Shown here one piece after another: positions 1 through 8,308 of a stretch of DNA of 64,000 bases. Below the pieces are notes generated by a model. That model saw only the letters and a list, made by a program, of their open reading frames with translations. It made no database searches and was not told the origin of the DNA. The stretch's first letter is position 1. Each line of letters opens with the position of its first letter. This DNA comes from Paraconexibacter antarcticus. GTDB taxonomy: Bacteria; Actinomycetota; Thermoleophilia; Solirubrobacterales; Solirubrobacteraceae. Location of the stretch: the NCBI RefSeq assembly GCF_024220175.1, contig NZ_CP098502.1, forward strand, positions 620,001 through 684,000, written 5' to 3'. Position numbers and translations under genes: made by a program.

Positions 1-2
1 GG

Positions 3-1253
3 CACGAAGGCCTGCTCGAGGGCCGCGTGGGGGCGGGCAGCCGGATCGCTCCGGCCCCGCGGCCGTCCGGGGCCCCGGCCGCGCCCCCCGACCGGCGCTG
101 GGACCTGGACCTGCACCCCGAGGTGACCGACCTGGCCGCGTTCCCGCGGCGGGCCTGGCTGCGGGCCTACGGTGCCGCGGTCCACGATCTTCCTGACCGG
201 GCACTCGGGTACGAGGAGCCGCTCGGCCTGCGCGAGCTGCGCGAGGAGCTCTGCGTCTACCTGGCGCGTGCCCGCGGGGTGCGCTGCGACCCGGAGCAGA
301 TCGTGATCTGCGGCGGGCTGCTCGCCGGGCTGGCGATCGTCCGCCGGGCGCTCGCCGATACCGGTGTGCGCTGTCTGCACCGCGCGCGCGTCTCCCACCG
401 GGCCCTGGGTGAGCTCTCCCGCGGGACGGTCAGCGGCCCGGCCACCGGCTGGCTGGACGTGGACGGCGCGGGTCTGGTGGTCGACGCGCTCCCGCGGCGG
501 TCACGCCAGGCCGTGCTCGTGGAGCCGGCCGGCAGCTACCCGCTCGGAGCCCGCCTGTCGGCCGCGAGGCTCACCACGCTGACCGAGTGGGCCCGGCGGC
601 AGGACGCCGTCCTCGTGGAGTCCGACCTGAACGCCGAGCTCGACCACGACGGCGTCGGGCTGCCCGCGCTCCAGGGGAGCCTCCCGGAGCGGACCGTGCT
701 CATCGGCTCCACGAGCCGCGCGCTGGCGCCGGGCCTGCGCGTGGGCTGGATCGTGGCCCCGCCGGGCCTCGTCGGGGCGCTCACCGCCGCGCGCCGGGCC
801 ACCGAGCCCGGCCAGCCCGTGCTCGAGCAGCTGGCGCTGGCGCGGTTCCTGGCGGCCGGTGACCTGGATCGGCACCTCCGCCGCCTGCGCTCGACCTACC
901 GGACACGCGCCCGCACGTTCGCGAACCTGCTCGAGGATGCCGTCGAGGGCGGGCGCCTGGACGTCCCGGCCTGCGGCTTTCATCTCGTGATGGGCCTGCC
1001 GCCGGGCGCGGCCGACGAGTCCTCGGTCGTGGCCGCGGCCGCGGCTGCCGGGCATCGGGTGCGGCTGGTCGGGCTGGCCGGCCACGTCCTGCACGGCCCG
1101 CCGCTGCCGCCCGCGCTCGTCCTCGGCTACGGCGCGCTTCCGGAGGCGGCGATGGCCCGCGCGGTGCAGGCCCTCACCGGCGCGATGGCGGCGCGGGGCC
1201 GCCGGCCCGACGACGAGCCCGCCGGATCGGCCGCGACCCCTCCACGCGGCTGA
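3..1253 (+). CDS. MocR-type GntR-family regulator, aminotransferase-like domain (5' end outside window)
   Basis: The frame is open from base 3 and the first residues (GLLEGRVGAGSRIA) look like the wing of a GntR winged helix, so the DNA-binding domain lies mostly to the left of the window. The remaining ~400 residues follow the fold-type I aminotransferase domain of MocR/PdxR regulators (LRELREELCVYLARARG, APGLRVGW). Key positions have decayed: the PLP Schiff-base lysine expected in the S-K-x-L-A-P-G motif is arginine (TSRALAPG, codon 717-719), and the usual DDYD-type motif reads ESDLNAEL. It therefore probably cannot form the normal internal aldimine. MocR proteins normally regulate vitamin B6 or amino-acid genes; no such target is adjacent. 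Family assignment is good, function unknown. Confidence 0.8.
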   Translation, partial: HEGLLEGRVGAGSRIAPAPRPSGAPAAPPDRRWDLDLHPEVTDLAAFPRRAWLRAYGAAVHDLPDRALGYEEPLGLRELREELCVYLARARGVRCDPEQIVICGGLLAGLAIVRRALADTGVRCLHRARVSHRALGELSRGTVSGPATGWLDVDGAGLVVDALPRRSRQAVLVEPAGSYPLGARLSAARLTTLTEWARRQDAVLVESDLNAELDHDGVGLPALQGSLPERTVLIGSTSRALAPGLRVGWIVAPPGLVGALTAARRATEPGQPVLEQLALARFLAAGDLDRHLRRLRSTYRTRARTFANLLEDAVEGGRLDVPACGFHLVMGLPPGAADESSVVAAAAAAGHRVRLVGLAGHVLHGPPLPPALVLGYGALPEAAMARAVQALTGAMAARGRRPDDEPAGSAATPPRG

Positions 1254-1289
1254 CCCCAGGCGGCCCGCCCGCGGACCCCGCCGAACCTC

Positions 1290-2348
1290 TCAGCGCTGCA
1301 GCGACCCGCCCACCAGCAGCCCCACGAACCCGGGCAGGGAGGAGAAGAAGCCCGGGGCCCAGTCCTTGTAGTGGGAGTGCATGCCGGCAAGGAAGGCCTG
1401 AGCGACGGCGCCGCCGGTGGACTTCGACATGTCGCAGACGACGTCGTCGGCGAAGCAGACGTCGAGCTTGTAGGGCAGGGCGGCGGGCAGGCGCTTGGCG
1501 CCGAAGACGCCGTGCCCCTTGCGCCTGACGGGCGTGGAGCGGTTGGGGTTGAAGTAGTCGAAGTTGTAGGAGTACTTCGTCTGGCCCGCGGAGTAGGTGT
1601 CGGCGAAGAGGGCGGCGACACGCACGTGCCGGAAGGCGGAGGTCCGGAGCGAGCGCATCGTCTCGCTGGCGACGCCGGCCCCCTGGGAGTAGCCGATGAC
1701 CGCGATCTTCGAGCCGGGGCAGTCCTTGATGCGCCTCATGATCGCCTTGCGCAGGAGGATCTCACCGACCTGCATCGACAGCCGGAACTTCTGCGGGTCC
1801 TGGATCAGCGTCTCGACCGAGACGGCGGGGTAGGGGATGCCCTTCAGGAGCACGCTCTTGCCGCCGAGCTTGACCTTGGCCGCGTCGGCGGCCGGGCCGA
1901 CGGTGGCGCCCATCCCGTGGTTGCCCTTGCTCGACTCGCCGGACCCGCGCAGGCCGAAGATGGTGTACCGCTGGCAGCGCGGCGCGGGCGGCGGCGTGGC
2001 CGCCCCGCACGTCGGGGCGCCGGGGAGCCCACCGTCGGTGTAGGTCTTCAGCAGCTGGTCGGGGACGTAGTAGGCGCCGACCTTGTCCCACAGCGACGAG
2101 CCGTACGCGACCTGGCCCTGGACCTGGCAGGTGATGCGCACCCACTGGCCCTTGCGCACGGCGTTGATGAACGCGCGCGGCTCCAGCTGGGGCTTGCTGC
2201 GCCCGTCGATGTCGGCCTTGGCCACGTACGTGTTCGTGGGCGCCCACGGCACGAGCGAGTGGATCCGCTTCGCCTCGGCCCGGGACGCGGACAGCAGCGA
2301 CAAAAGCACGGTGGCGGTGAGCACGAGAGCGCGGCGGAACCTGGGCAT
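1290..2348 (-). CDS. Secreted cutinase-family serine esterase
   Basis: 352 residues with an N-terminal signal peptide (about residues 1-26, ending AEA). Residues ~28-100 form an SH3-like-looking region, followed by a proline-rich linker and a cutinase-like alpha/beta hydrolase domain. The nucleophile motif GYSQGAG lies near residue 220, the C-F-A-D-D-V-V-C-D segment near 300 carries the catalytic Asp between two cysteines as in cutinases, and a His is available in MHSHY near 324. Cutinases hydrolyse ester bonds of polyesters or lipids outside the cell; the actual substrate cannot be told. It is convergent with the MocR-like gene and lies downstream of the L,D-transpeptidase gene on the same strand. 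Confidence 0.85.
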   Translation of the reverse strand: MPRFRRALVLTATVLLSLLSASRAEAKRIHSLVPWAPTNTYVAKADIDGRSKPQLEPRAFINAVRKGQWVRITCQVQGQVAYGSSLWDKVGAYYVPDQLLKTYTDGGLPGAPTCGAATPPPAPRCQRYTIFGLRGSGESSKGNHGMGATVGPAADAAKVKLGGKSVLLKGIPYPAVSVETLIQDPQKFRLSMQVGEILLRKAIMRRIKDCPGSKIAVIGYSQGAGVASETMRSLRTSAFRHVRVAALFADTYSAGQTKYSYNFDYFNPNRSTPVRRKGHGVFGAKRLPAALPYKLDVCFADDVVCDMSKSTGGAVAQAFLAGMHSHYKDWAPGFFSSLPGFVGLLVGGSLQR

Positions 2349-2433
2349 GGCGCAGTCTGTACCCGCGCGCCGCGGCCTGGGCTCCGGTTCTCACGAAAGC
2401 TTCACGAAATCCCCCGGCCGGACGCGCGTGCGG

Positions 2434-3243
2434 TCAGTGGATGATGGTGACCGGGGTGCCGAGCGGGAGCATCCGGGCGAGCTTGCGGATGATCGCGTTC
2501 TTCACGCGGATGCAGCCGTGGCTGATGTCGGTGCCGATGGCGGCGGGGGCGTTCGTACCGTGGACGCCGACCTGTCCGTCGCCGCCCTCGAACGAGGTGT
2601 AGACGGTGGAGAACGCCGACAGCCCGAAGGCGTACGGACCGTAGAAGGGGTCGGTGGAGCGGATGAGATCGGTGAGGTAGTACGTGCCGGTCGGGGTCGG
2701 TGAGAGCGACCGGCCGACACCGATGCGCGCGTGGAGGATCGTCACCCGTCCTCGGCGCACGAGGATCCGGTGGCGGCGGAGCTGGACGGCGACGCGGAAG
2801 TTCGTCGCCGACGTGCTGACGGCCGACCGCTTGATCCAGCCCCGCGCGCCGTTCGGCCGCACGGGCAGGCGGACGCGGAACCAGCCCTTGTGCGCGTGAT
2901 CGGTGACGGCGAAGACGAGCGGGAGGCGGCGTCCGTCGAGCACGCGTGCGCGCAGCAGCCTGGTCCGCGGCGCGCCGCGATGCGGCCGGGCGTAGACGGG
3001 GATCGTCCTGCCGCGGGCGGTGGCGATGATCGTCGTGTACCGCGTCAGGGTCGGGACGCGGGCCGCGCGCGCGCTGAAGGAGGCGGGCGCCTGCCGCTCG
3101 CGCACCGCGGGGAACCGGGGTCCGGCCTGGGTGCTGCCGTGGAAGACCGCAGGCGCGAGGAAGAGCCCGGCGACCGCCGCGGCGAGCACGATGGCCACGC
3201 CGCGGGCCACGGCGACAGCGGAGAGTGAGCGGAGCGCCGTCAT
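2434..3243 (-). CDS. L,D-transpeptidase (YkuD domain), exported
   Basis: 269 residues. A hydrophobic N-terminal segment (~residues 12-33) acts as membrane anchor or signal peptide; residues ~65-140 resemble an SH3-like domain; the C-terminal ~125 residues carry the YkuD signature HGTN...SHGCIR with the catalytic Cys at about residue 243. Such enzymes cross-link peptidoglycan peptides (3-3 links) or attach proteins to the wall, in the periplasm/wall space. Start ATG at 3243 lacks a clear ribosome-binding site and sits 16 bases after a strong hairpin that separates it from the upstream ferritin-like genes, so it probably has its own transcript. Confidence 0.9.
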   Translation of the reverse strand: MTALRSLSAVAVARGVAIVLAAAVAGLFLAPAVFHGSTQAGPRFPAVRERQAPASFSARAARVPTLTRYTTIIATARGRTIPVYARPHRGAPRTRLLRARVLDGRRLPLVFAVTDHAHKGWFRVRLPVRPNGARGWIKRSAVSTSATNFRVAVQLRRHRILVRRGRVTILHARIGVGRSLSPTPTGTYYLTDLIRSTDPFYGPYAFGLSAFSTVYTSFEGGDGQVGVHGTNAPAAIGTDISHGCIRVKNAIIRKLARMLPLGTPVTIIH

Positions 3244-3258
3244 GCGAAGTGGGCGCGA

Positions 3259-3292
3259 CCGGCGGCCGGGAAAACGAGAACCCGGCCGCCGG
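3259..3292 (-). terminator. Perfect 12-bp GC-rich hairpin after the ferritin-like operon
   Basis: Arms CCGGCGGCCGGG (3259-3270) and CCCGGCCGCCGG (3281-3292) are perfectly complementary around a 10-base A-rich loop. It lies just downstream of the second ferritin-like gene and upstream of the L,D-transpeptidase on the same strand. No T-run follows, which is common for actinobacterial terminators; transcription termination is inferred from position and stem strength. Confidence 0.6.
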
Positions 3293-3310
3293 CGCTGCCC
3301 GCCACCGGTG

Positions 3311-4018
3311 TTATCCGGTGACGCTCGGGGAGCCGCTGGTGGCGGAGGACGGCGAGGCGCTCGCGAGCGCCGGGATGAAGCCCGTCCCCTTGACCGCCGC
3401 CAGGATCTGGTCCATGGTCGCGGAGCTCTGGAACGCTTCCGGAGCGGGCGAGACCTTCAGGACGTTCGCCACCCAGGAGGCGTGGCGGGCCTCGACGGAC
3501 AGGATCGACGCGGCGGCGGAGAGGATGTCCTTGCTCTTGATCGCGCCCGCCTGGCCGAGGTAGGCCTTCACGCCGGCGTCCTCGAGGGTCATCGACGTCT
3601 TCAGGAACGTGCCCTGGTCGGCGGTGGTGCCCTTGAAGTCGAACGACGGTGACTTCACCGCCGCCGATCCGAGCGCCTTCTTCAGCGCGACGACGTGCTG
3701 GGCCTCGTGCTCGCCGACGACCTTGGCGAGCTTCTTCGCCTCGCCGGAGAGGGCGCCCTTGTCGTTCGCCGACTTGTAGAACGCGGCCTCCAGGTACTCG
3801 AGCGTCAGCGCGTAGTTGAGGATCGCGACATCGCCCTTGGACGCGGCCGAGGCCAGCGCGGGCATGGCGAGGGAGCTCACGGCGGCGGTGCCGCCGACGA
3901 GCGCCGCGACCTTGCCCATGAAGGCGGCGCGGGTGTGGCCGTCGACGCGGGACGCGGCTTCGGCGATGGCGCCGTCGCGGTCCAGCTCGGCCAGGGTGGG
4001 GAAGAGGTGATCGGTCAT
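3311..4018 (-). CDS. Ferritin-like domain protein (copy 1)
   Basis: 235 residues. A hydrophobic segment (~residues 35-60) suggests export or membrane anchoring. It is followed by a four-helix ferritin-like domain (Ferritin_2 type) with candidate metal ligands in LEYLEAAFY (~73-81), EHEAQH (~103-108), LEDAG and EARHASW. ATG at 4018 was chosen because a GAGAGG ribosome-binding site precedes it; the open frame upstream of this start overlaps the other copy out of frame. Its start is 17 bases after the stop of copy 2, so the two are co-transcribed. The domains of the two copies are clearly paralogous (FDFKGTTAD shared). Likely role in iron binding or oxidative protection outside the cytoplasm; substrate unproven. 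Confidence 0.8.
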   Translation of the reverse strand: MTDHLFPTLAELDRDGAIAEAASRVDGHTRAAFMGKVAALVGGTAAVSSLAMPALASAASKGDVAILNYALTLEYLEAAFYKSANDKGALSGEAKKLAKVVGEHEAQHVVALKKALGSAAVKSPSFDFKGTTADQGTFLKTSMTLEDAGVKAYLGQAGAIKSKDILSAAASILSVEARHASWVANVLKVSPAPEAFQSSATMDQILAAVKGTGFIPALASASPSSATSGSPSVTG

Positions 4019-4035
4019 GTCGGTGGCCTCTCGCA

Positions 4036-4716
4036 CTAGGACTTGATGAACCCGGTCGCCTTGACGGCGGCCAGGATGGCGGACATGGGCTTGCCGGCGT
4101 CGAAGCCACCGGGCGCGGGCAGCGGCGAGGAGCCGGCGCCCTGGATGTCGCGGATCCACGCGGCGTGGCGGGATTCGATCGGGAGGATCGAGCCCGCGGC
4201 CATGAGGATCGCCGGCGTCTTGATCTTCGTGACCTGCCCGAGGTAGGCGGCGACGCCGGTGTCCTCGAGCGCCATCGCGGTCGCCGCGAACTTCTTCGGG
4301 TCGGCGGTCGTGCCCTTGAAGTCGAACGTCGGCTTCTTGACGGCCTTGCTTCCGAGCGCCTTCTGCAGCGCCGCGACGTGCTGGGCCTCGTGACCGGCGA
4401 CGGTCTGGGCGAAGGTCGCCAGGGAGCCCGTCAGCGCGCCCTTGGACACGGCCTCCGCGTAGAAGGCGGCCTCCAGGTACTCGAGCGTGAGCGCGTAGTT
4501 CAGGATCTTGATGTCGCTGGCCGGGACGCCGCCCTGGCCGATCGACAGCGCGACGGGCAGAGCGCCGATCGCCAGGCCCCCTCCGACGAGCACGCCGGTC
4601 CGCCGCAGCGCCTGGCTGCGGGTGTAGCTGTTCTCCGCAAGCTCGGACGCTTCGCGCAGGGCGCCGTCCGTGTCGAGCTCGTCGAGCGTGAGTCCGGTGT
4701 CGTCACGTGGGGACAT
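4036..4716 (-). CDS. Ferritin-like domain protein (copy 2)
   Basis: 226 residues, first gene of the two-gene ferritin-like operon. ATG at 4716 is preceded by a very strong ribosome-binding site (GGGAGGAGG), which fixes the start. A hydrophobic stretch (~residues 42-62) follows a basic segment (RSQALRRT), consistent with a signal or anchor. The ferritin-like helices show LEYLEAAFY, GHEAQH, LEDTGVAAY and ESRHAAW, matching copy 1 position by position. Tandem pairs of this kind are frequent in Thermoleophilia (from memory). Predicted extracytoplasmic four-helix metal-binding protein; no experimental function known to me. Confidence 0.8.
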   Translation of the reverse strand: MSPRDDTGLTLDELDTDGALREASELAENSYTRSQALRRTGVLVGGGLAIGALPVALSIGQGGVPASDIKILNYALTLEYLEAAFYAEAVSKGALTGSLATFAQTVAGHEAQHVAALQKALGSKAVKKPTFDFKGTTADPKKFAATAMALEDTGVAAYLGQVTKIKTPAILMAAGSILPIESRHAAWIRDIQGAGSSPLPAPGGFDAGKPMSAILAAVKATGFIKS

Positions 4717-5019
4717 GACGCCTCCTCCCATGGGGTTGGCTGGATGAATCCACAGGCCGTGTCGCGATGCCGGCAGGATCGGATCACCGGCCCGTCGCGT
4801 CGGCGTTCGCCCGCGATCCGTCACGATCCTCCCGGTGGCGGCGAGCAGACCGCCCACGTGGCCGCTCGCCGAGCGGACGGAGCGCGAACTCGCAGGAGTC
4901 GCAGGCCTCACCGCGCAGCTCCGCCCCCGGCGGAGGCGGCCGCGCTCCTACGGGCTTCTCGCGGCCTTCGCGTAGTTTGCGCGGTTCACGACCCGCCCCG
5001 GGGCGTCGATGATACGGAC
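4717..5019. other. Divergent intergenic region between ferritin-like operon and PAS-GGDEF gene
   Basis: About 300 bases without a supported gene. It must hold the promoters of both divergent transcripts. I see no clear -10/-35 pair, operator palindrome or riboswitch. The frames open across it have coding statistics of antisense shadows. Confidence 0.5.
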
Positions 5020-5934
5020 ATGTACGCATCCGACCGCGAGGTCTCGATCGACCCCACCGGGGCCGGCATCCCCGGCTGCGCCGTCCTCGAGCACCTCGCC
5101 GACGGCGTGATGGTCACCGACGCCGACCTGGAGACGCCGGGCGGGCCCCGAATCGTCTACGTCAACCCGTCGCTCTGCGAGATGACCGGGTACGCGGCGG
5201 AGGAGCTCCTCGGGCAGAGCCCGCGGATCCTGCAGGGCCCGGAGACCGATCCGGCGCTCGCCGAGCGGCTTCGCGCGGAGCTGCTCGCGGGCCGCTCGTT
5301 CCACGGCCAGGGGATCAACTACCGCAAGGACGGCAGCTCGTTCACGATGGAGTGGACGATCGCCGAGGTGCCCGACGAGCAGGGCACGCCCCGCTGGTTC
5401 GTCGCCGTGCAGCGGGACGCGACCCTCCCGGCCCGCCGGCTGCTGGAGGCCCGTCGGCAGGCCCACGTCGACGCGCTCACCGGCCTGCCCAACCGCCGGC
5501 ATGTCGAGGACGCGCTGCGCGGTGGCGCCTGGCTCTCCGCTCGGGCCCGGTCGGCGATCGTGCTCGACATCGACCACTTCAAGCAGGTGAACGACCGCTA
5601 CGGGCATCTGGTCGGCGACGCGGTGCTGCAGGAGGTCGGCCGGCGCCTGCAGGAGGCCGTGCGCGAGGACGATCTCATCGCGCGGTGGGGTGGCGAGGAG
5701 TTCTGTGTCCTCACGCTCGGTGCGCGGCAGACGCGGGTCCTGGCCGAGCGGCTCCACGCGGCGGTCCGGGCGGGCCCGGTCGCGACGTCCGCGGGCCCGA
5801 TCGACGTCAGCGTCTCCGTCGGCTGGGCGGCGGCGAGCGAGGACCGCACCACCGCCGAGGAGTTGCTCCAGGCGGCAGACACGGCCATGTACCGGGCCAA
5901 GCGCGACGGCCGGGACCGCGTCTGCGGCACCTGA
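5020..5934 (+). CDS. PAS (LOV-like)-GGDEF diguanylate cyclase
   Basis: 304 residues. A PAS domain (~20-135) is followed by a GGDEF domain with an intact active site GGEEF (~224-228) and an intact inhibitory site RxxD (R215-D218) five residues before it, so it should make cyclic-di-GMP and be product-inhibited. The PAS domain resembles LOV domains: the segment G-Q-S-P-R-I-L-Q-G aligns with G-R-N-C-R-F-L-Q-G of photoactive LOV, but the adduct-forming Cys is Pro68. It therefore is probably not a classical LOV photosensor; flavin, redox or other ligand sensing remains possible. No membrane segments. ATG at 5020 chosen because the PAS domain starts shortly after it; longer upstream frames lie antisense to the ferritin-like gene. 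Confidence 0.88.
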   Translation: MYASDREVSIDPTGAGIPGCAVLEHLADGVMVTDADLETPGGPRIVYVNPSLCEMTGYAAEELLGQSPRILQGPETDPALAERLRAELLAGRSFHGQGINYRKDGSSFTMEWTIAEVPDEQGTPRWFVAVQRDATLPARRLLEARRQAHVDALTGLPNRRHVEDALRGGAWLSARARSAIVLDIDHFKQVNDRYGHLVGDAVLQEVGRRLQEAVREDDLIARWGGEEFCVLTLGARQTRVLAERLHAAVRAGPVATSAGPIDVSVSVGWAAASEDRTTAEELLQAADTAMYRAKRDGRDRVCGT

Positions 5935-5988
5935 TCTGGCGCGCCGGCCGCGGGGGCGTCGCGTCGCGTGTGCCCGTGCCGCGAGCCG

Positions 5989-7293
5989 TCAGCCGGCGGC
6001 GACGAGCGCCCGCTCGTGCAGCGCCACCGCGACCTCGATCCCGGTGCGCCGGCCCGACGCGAGCGCGCCGTTGATGGACGCGGTGTCGCGATGGTCGCCG
6101 CACACCCACAGCCCGTCCTGCCGCCGGACCGGGCGCTGCGGTGGGTCGAGCGTCCCGGGCTCCTGCCTCGGCTGGGCGTGCGCGATGCGGTCCACCCGCA
6201 GGAGCCGCCAGGCGTCGACCTCATGCCCGAACCAGCCGTGCAGCTGCGCGCGGACCGCGTGCTCGAGGGCGTCGTCGTCGAGGCCGTCGCCGCGGCCGGC
6301 GGGCAGGCTCGCGTTGACGAGCGAGCGGCCCGCGGGCGCGTATCCGGGCGCGACGTCGGAGAGGACGGCCACGTTGTTGACCAGCGCGCCGGGGGCGCCG
6401 TCCCCCTCGAGCACGAGCAGCGGCCGCCCGCCCGTCGGGGAGACGGGCGCGTCGAACCACAACGCGACGGTGCTCACGCCGCCCGGGTCCGGCAGGCCGG
6501 GCAGCAGGCGCGCGGCGGCCGGGCCGTCGGTGGCGACGACGACCGCCGCCGCGTCCAGGCGCACGCCGCCGGTCAGGGTCACGCCGTCCTCCTCGACTCC
6601 GAGGACGCGCGCGCCGAGCCGCACGCACCCCGGCGGCAGCCCGGCGGCGAGCTGATCGGGGATCGCCTGCATCCCCGCGGCCGGGACGGCGGTCGGGCCG
6701 GCGAGAAACGAGCCGAGGACGAACCGCGCGAAGCGCGCGGAGACCCGCAGGTCCGGGTCGAGCGTGATGCCCGTGAGGAACGGGCGCAGGAAGCCGTCGA
6801 TCAGACGCTCGGAGATGCCGGCCGCGTGGAGCGCCGCGATCGTGCTCTGCGTGTCGCCGCCACCGTCGTGGTCCAGGCCCGAGCGCACGGCCGCGCGGCC
6901 CTGCCACAGCAGCCGCGCCATCGCCACGCCGTCGGCCGGCGTCGCGAGGCCCGCCCGCAGCGCGCCGAGCGCGGCCAGCGGATGCCTCCGCGGATCGGCG
7001 ACCTCGATCCGGCGCCCGCCGCGCTGCACGAGCGCGCCGGGGTGGAACGGCCGCAGGTCGAGCGCGTCGAGGTCGAGCTGGAGCTTGGCCTCCGGGTAGC
7101 CGGCGAGCAGGACCTGGAAGCCGCGATCCAGCAGGAAGCCGTCCTGCCGGTCGGTCCGCACGCGGCCGCCGACGGCGTCCGAGGCCTCGACGACGTGCAC
7201 CGGCACGCCGCGGCGGTGCAGTTCGCGGGCGCAGGCCAGGCCGGCGAGGCCGGCGCCGACGACGAGGACAGGCGGCTGGGAGGTGAGGCTCAC
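5989..7293 (-). CDS. FAD-dependent amine oxidase / phytoene desaturase-like oxidoreductase
   Basis: About 434 residues. Begins with a Rossmann FAD motif (VLVVGAGLAGLACA) followed by VVEASDAVGGRVRT, the hallmark of the flavin amine oxidase superfamily, and ends with a second FAD contact (LWVCGDHRDTASINGALASGRR). Such proteins oxidise amines, carotenoid precursors or porphyrinogens; the substrate is not evident from the context. GTG at 7293 is chosen since the FAD motif then begins near residue 8; a GTG at 7383 preceded by GGAAG is an alternative that would add 30 residues of low complexity. Divergent from the neighbouring alpha/beta hydrolase. Confidence 0.8.
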   Translation of the reverse strand: MSLTSQPPVLVVGAGLAGLACARELHRRGVPVHVVEASDAVGGRVRTDRQDGFLLDRGFQVLLAGYPEAKLQLDLDALDLRPFHPGALVQRGGRRIEVADPRRHPLAALGALRAGLATPADGVAMARLLWQGRAAVRSGLDHDGGGDTQSTIAALHAAGISERLIDGFLRPFLTGITLDPDLRVSARFARFVLGSFLAGPTAVPAAGMQAIPDQLAAGLPPGCVRLGARVLGVEEDGVTLTGGVRLDAAAVVVATDGPAAARLLPGLPDPGGVSTVALWFDAPVSPTGGRPLLVLEGDGAPGALVNNVAVLSDVAPGYAPAGRSLVNASLPAGRGDGLDDDALEHAVRAQLHGWFGHEVDAWRLLRVDRIAHAQPRQEPGTLDPPQRPVRRQDGLWVCGDHRDTASINGALASGRRTGIEVAVALHERALVAAG

Positions 7294-7406
7294 GAGAGGG
7301 GATACGGGCGACGCGCCAGGGGCGGTCAACGCGCCCGCCGGGGCGTCGCCGGCTGCGCTCCGCGCGCCGTGCCGCTTCGCCACCGGACTTCCGTGACACT
7401 CCCGGG

Positions 7407-8300
7407 ATGTCCACCGCCCGCCTGCACGGCCAAGAGGTCTCGTATCGCTTCGGTGGGGAGGGGCCGGCGATCGTGCTGATCCACGGCATCACCTCGAGCC
7501 TGCGCACCTGGGACGGGGTGTTCGAGGCGCTGACCGAGCGGCACACGGTGCTCGCGCCCGACATGCTCGGCCACGGTCGCTCGGGGAAGCCGCGCGGGGA
7601 CTACTCCCTCGGCGCGTACGCCAGCGGCGTCCGGGATCTCATGGCGCTGCTGGGTGTCGCGTCGGCCACGATGGTCGGCCACTCGCTCGGCGGCGGGATC
7701 GCGATGCAGTTCGCCTACCAGTTCCCCACGCGCCTGGACCGCCTCGTGCTCGTCGACAGCGGCGGCCTCGGTGCGGAGGTCAGCCCCGCGCTGCGGGCGG
7801 CCGCGCTGCCCGGGGCGGAGTTCGTCGTGCCCCTGATGTTCAACGCGCACACGCGGGCCGCCGGCCGTGCGGTGGGCAGCGTGCTCTCGCGCGTGGGCCT
7901 GCGCGCGACCCCGGAGCAGCACGAGGTGCTCGCGGGCCTCGACTCGCTGTCGTCCCCGGACGCGCGCGAGGCGTTCCTGCACACCGTGCGGTCGGTGATC
8001 GCGCCGTCGGGCCAGCGCGTGGACGCGCGTGACCGGCTGTACCTGTCGGCGGCGGTGCCGACCCTGCTCGTCTGGGGTGAGCGGGACCGCATCATCCCGC
8101 TGCACCACGGCCGGCGCGCCCACGAGCTCATGCCCGAGAGCCGGCTCGAGGTCTTCCCGGGCGCGGGGCACTTCCCGTTCCGCGACGACCCCGGGCGCTT
8201 CGTCGACGTGCTCACGCAGTTCGTCGCCGCGACCCAGCCCGCCGCGCTCACCGAGGAGAGCGTCAGCCGGCTCGTCCGCGACGCCGGCGCGGAGGGCTGA
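7407..8300 (+). CDS. Alpha/beta hydrolase
   Basis: 297 residues, cytoplasmic (no signal peptide). Shows the oxyanion segment LIHGITSS, nucleophile GHSLGGG (~95-101), acid in WGERDRI and catalytic His in GAGHFPF, i.e. a complete Ser-Asp-His triad with a cap domain between. Resembles the lipase/meta-cleavage-product hydrolase/haloperoxidase branch. Substrate unknown. It is convergent with the following secreted hydrolase (8-base gap). Confidence 0.85.
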   Translation: MSTARLHGQEVSYRFGGEGPAIVLIHGITSSLRTWDGVFEALTERHTVLAPDMLGHGRSGKPRGDYSLGAYASGVRDLMALLGVASATMVGHSLGGGIAMQFAYQFPTRLDRLVLVDSGGLGAEVSPALRAAALPGAEFVVPLMFNAHTRAAGRAVGSVLSRVGLRATPEQHEVLAGLDSLSSPDAREAFLHTVRSVIAPSGQRVDARDRLYLSAAVPTLLVWGERDRIIPLHHGRRAHELMPESRLEVFPGAGHFPFRDDPGRFVDVLTQFVAATQPAALTEESVSRLVRDAGAEG

Positions 8301-8308
8301 CGCGCCGC

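Noticed and set aside
5020-5934. Blue-light LOV photoreceptor
   Set aside because: The adduct-forming cysteine is replaced by proline, so a classical photocycle cannot be claimed.
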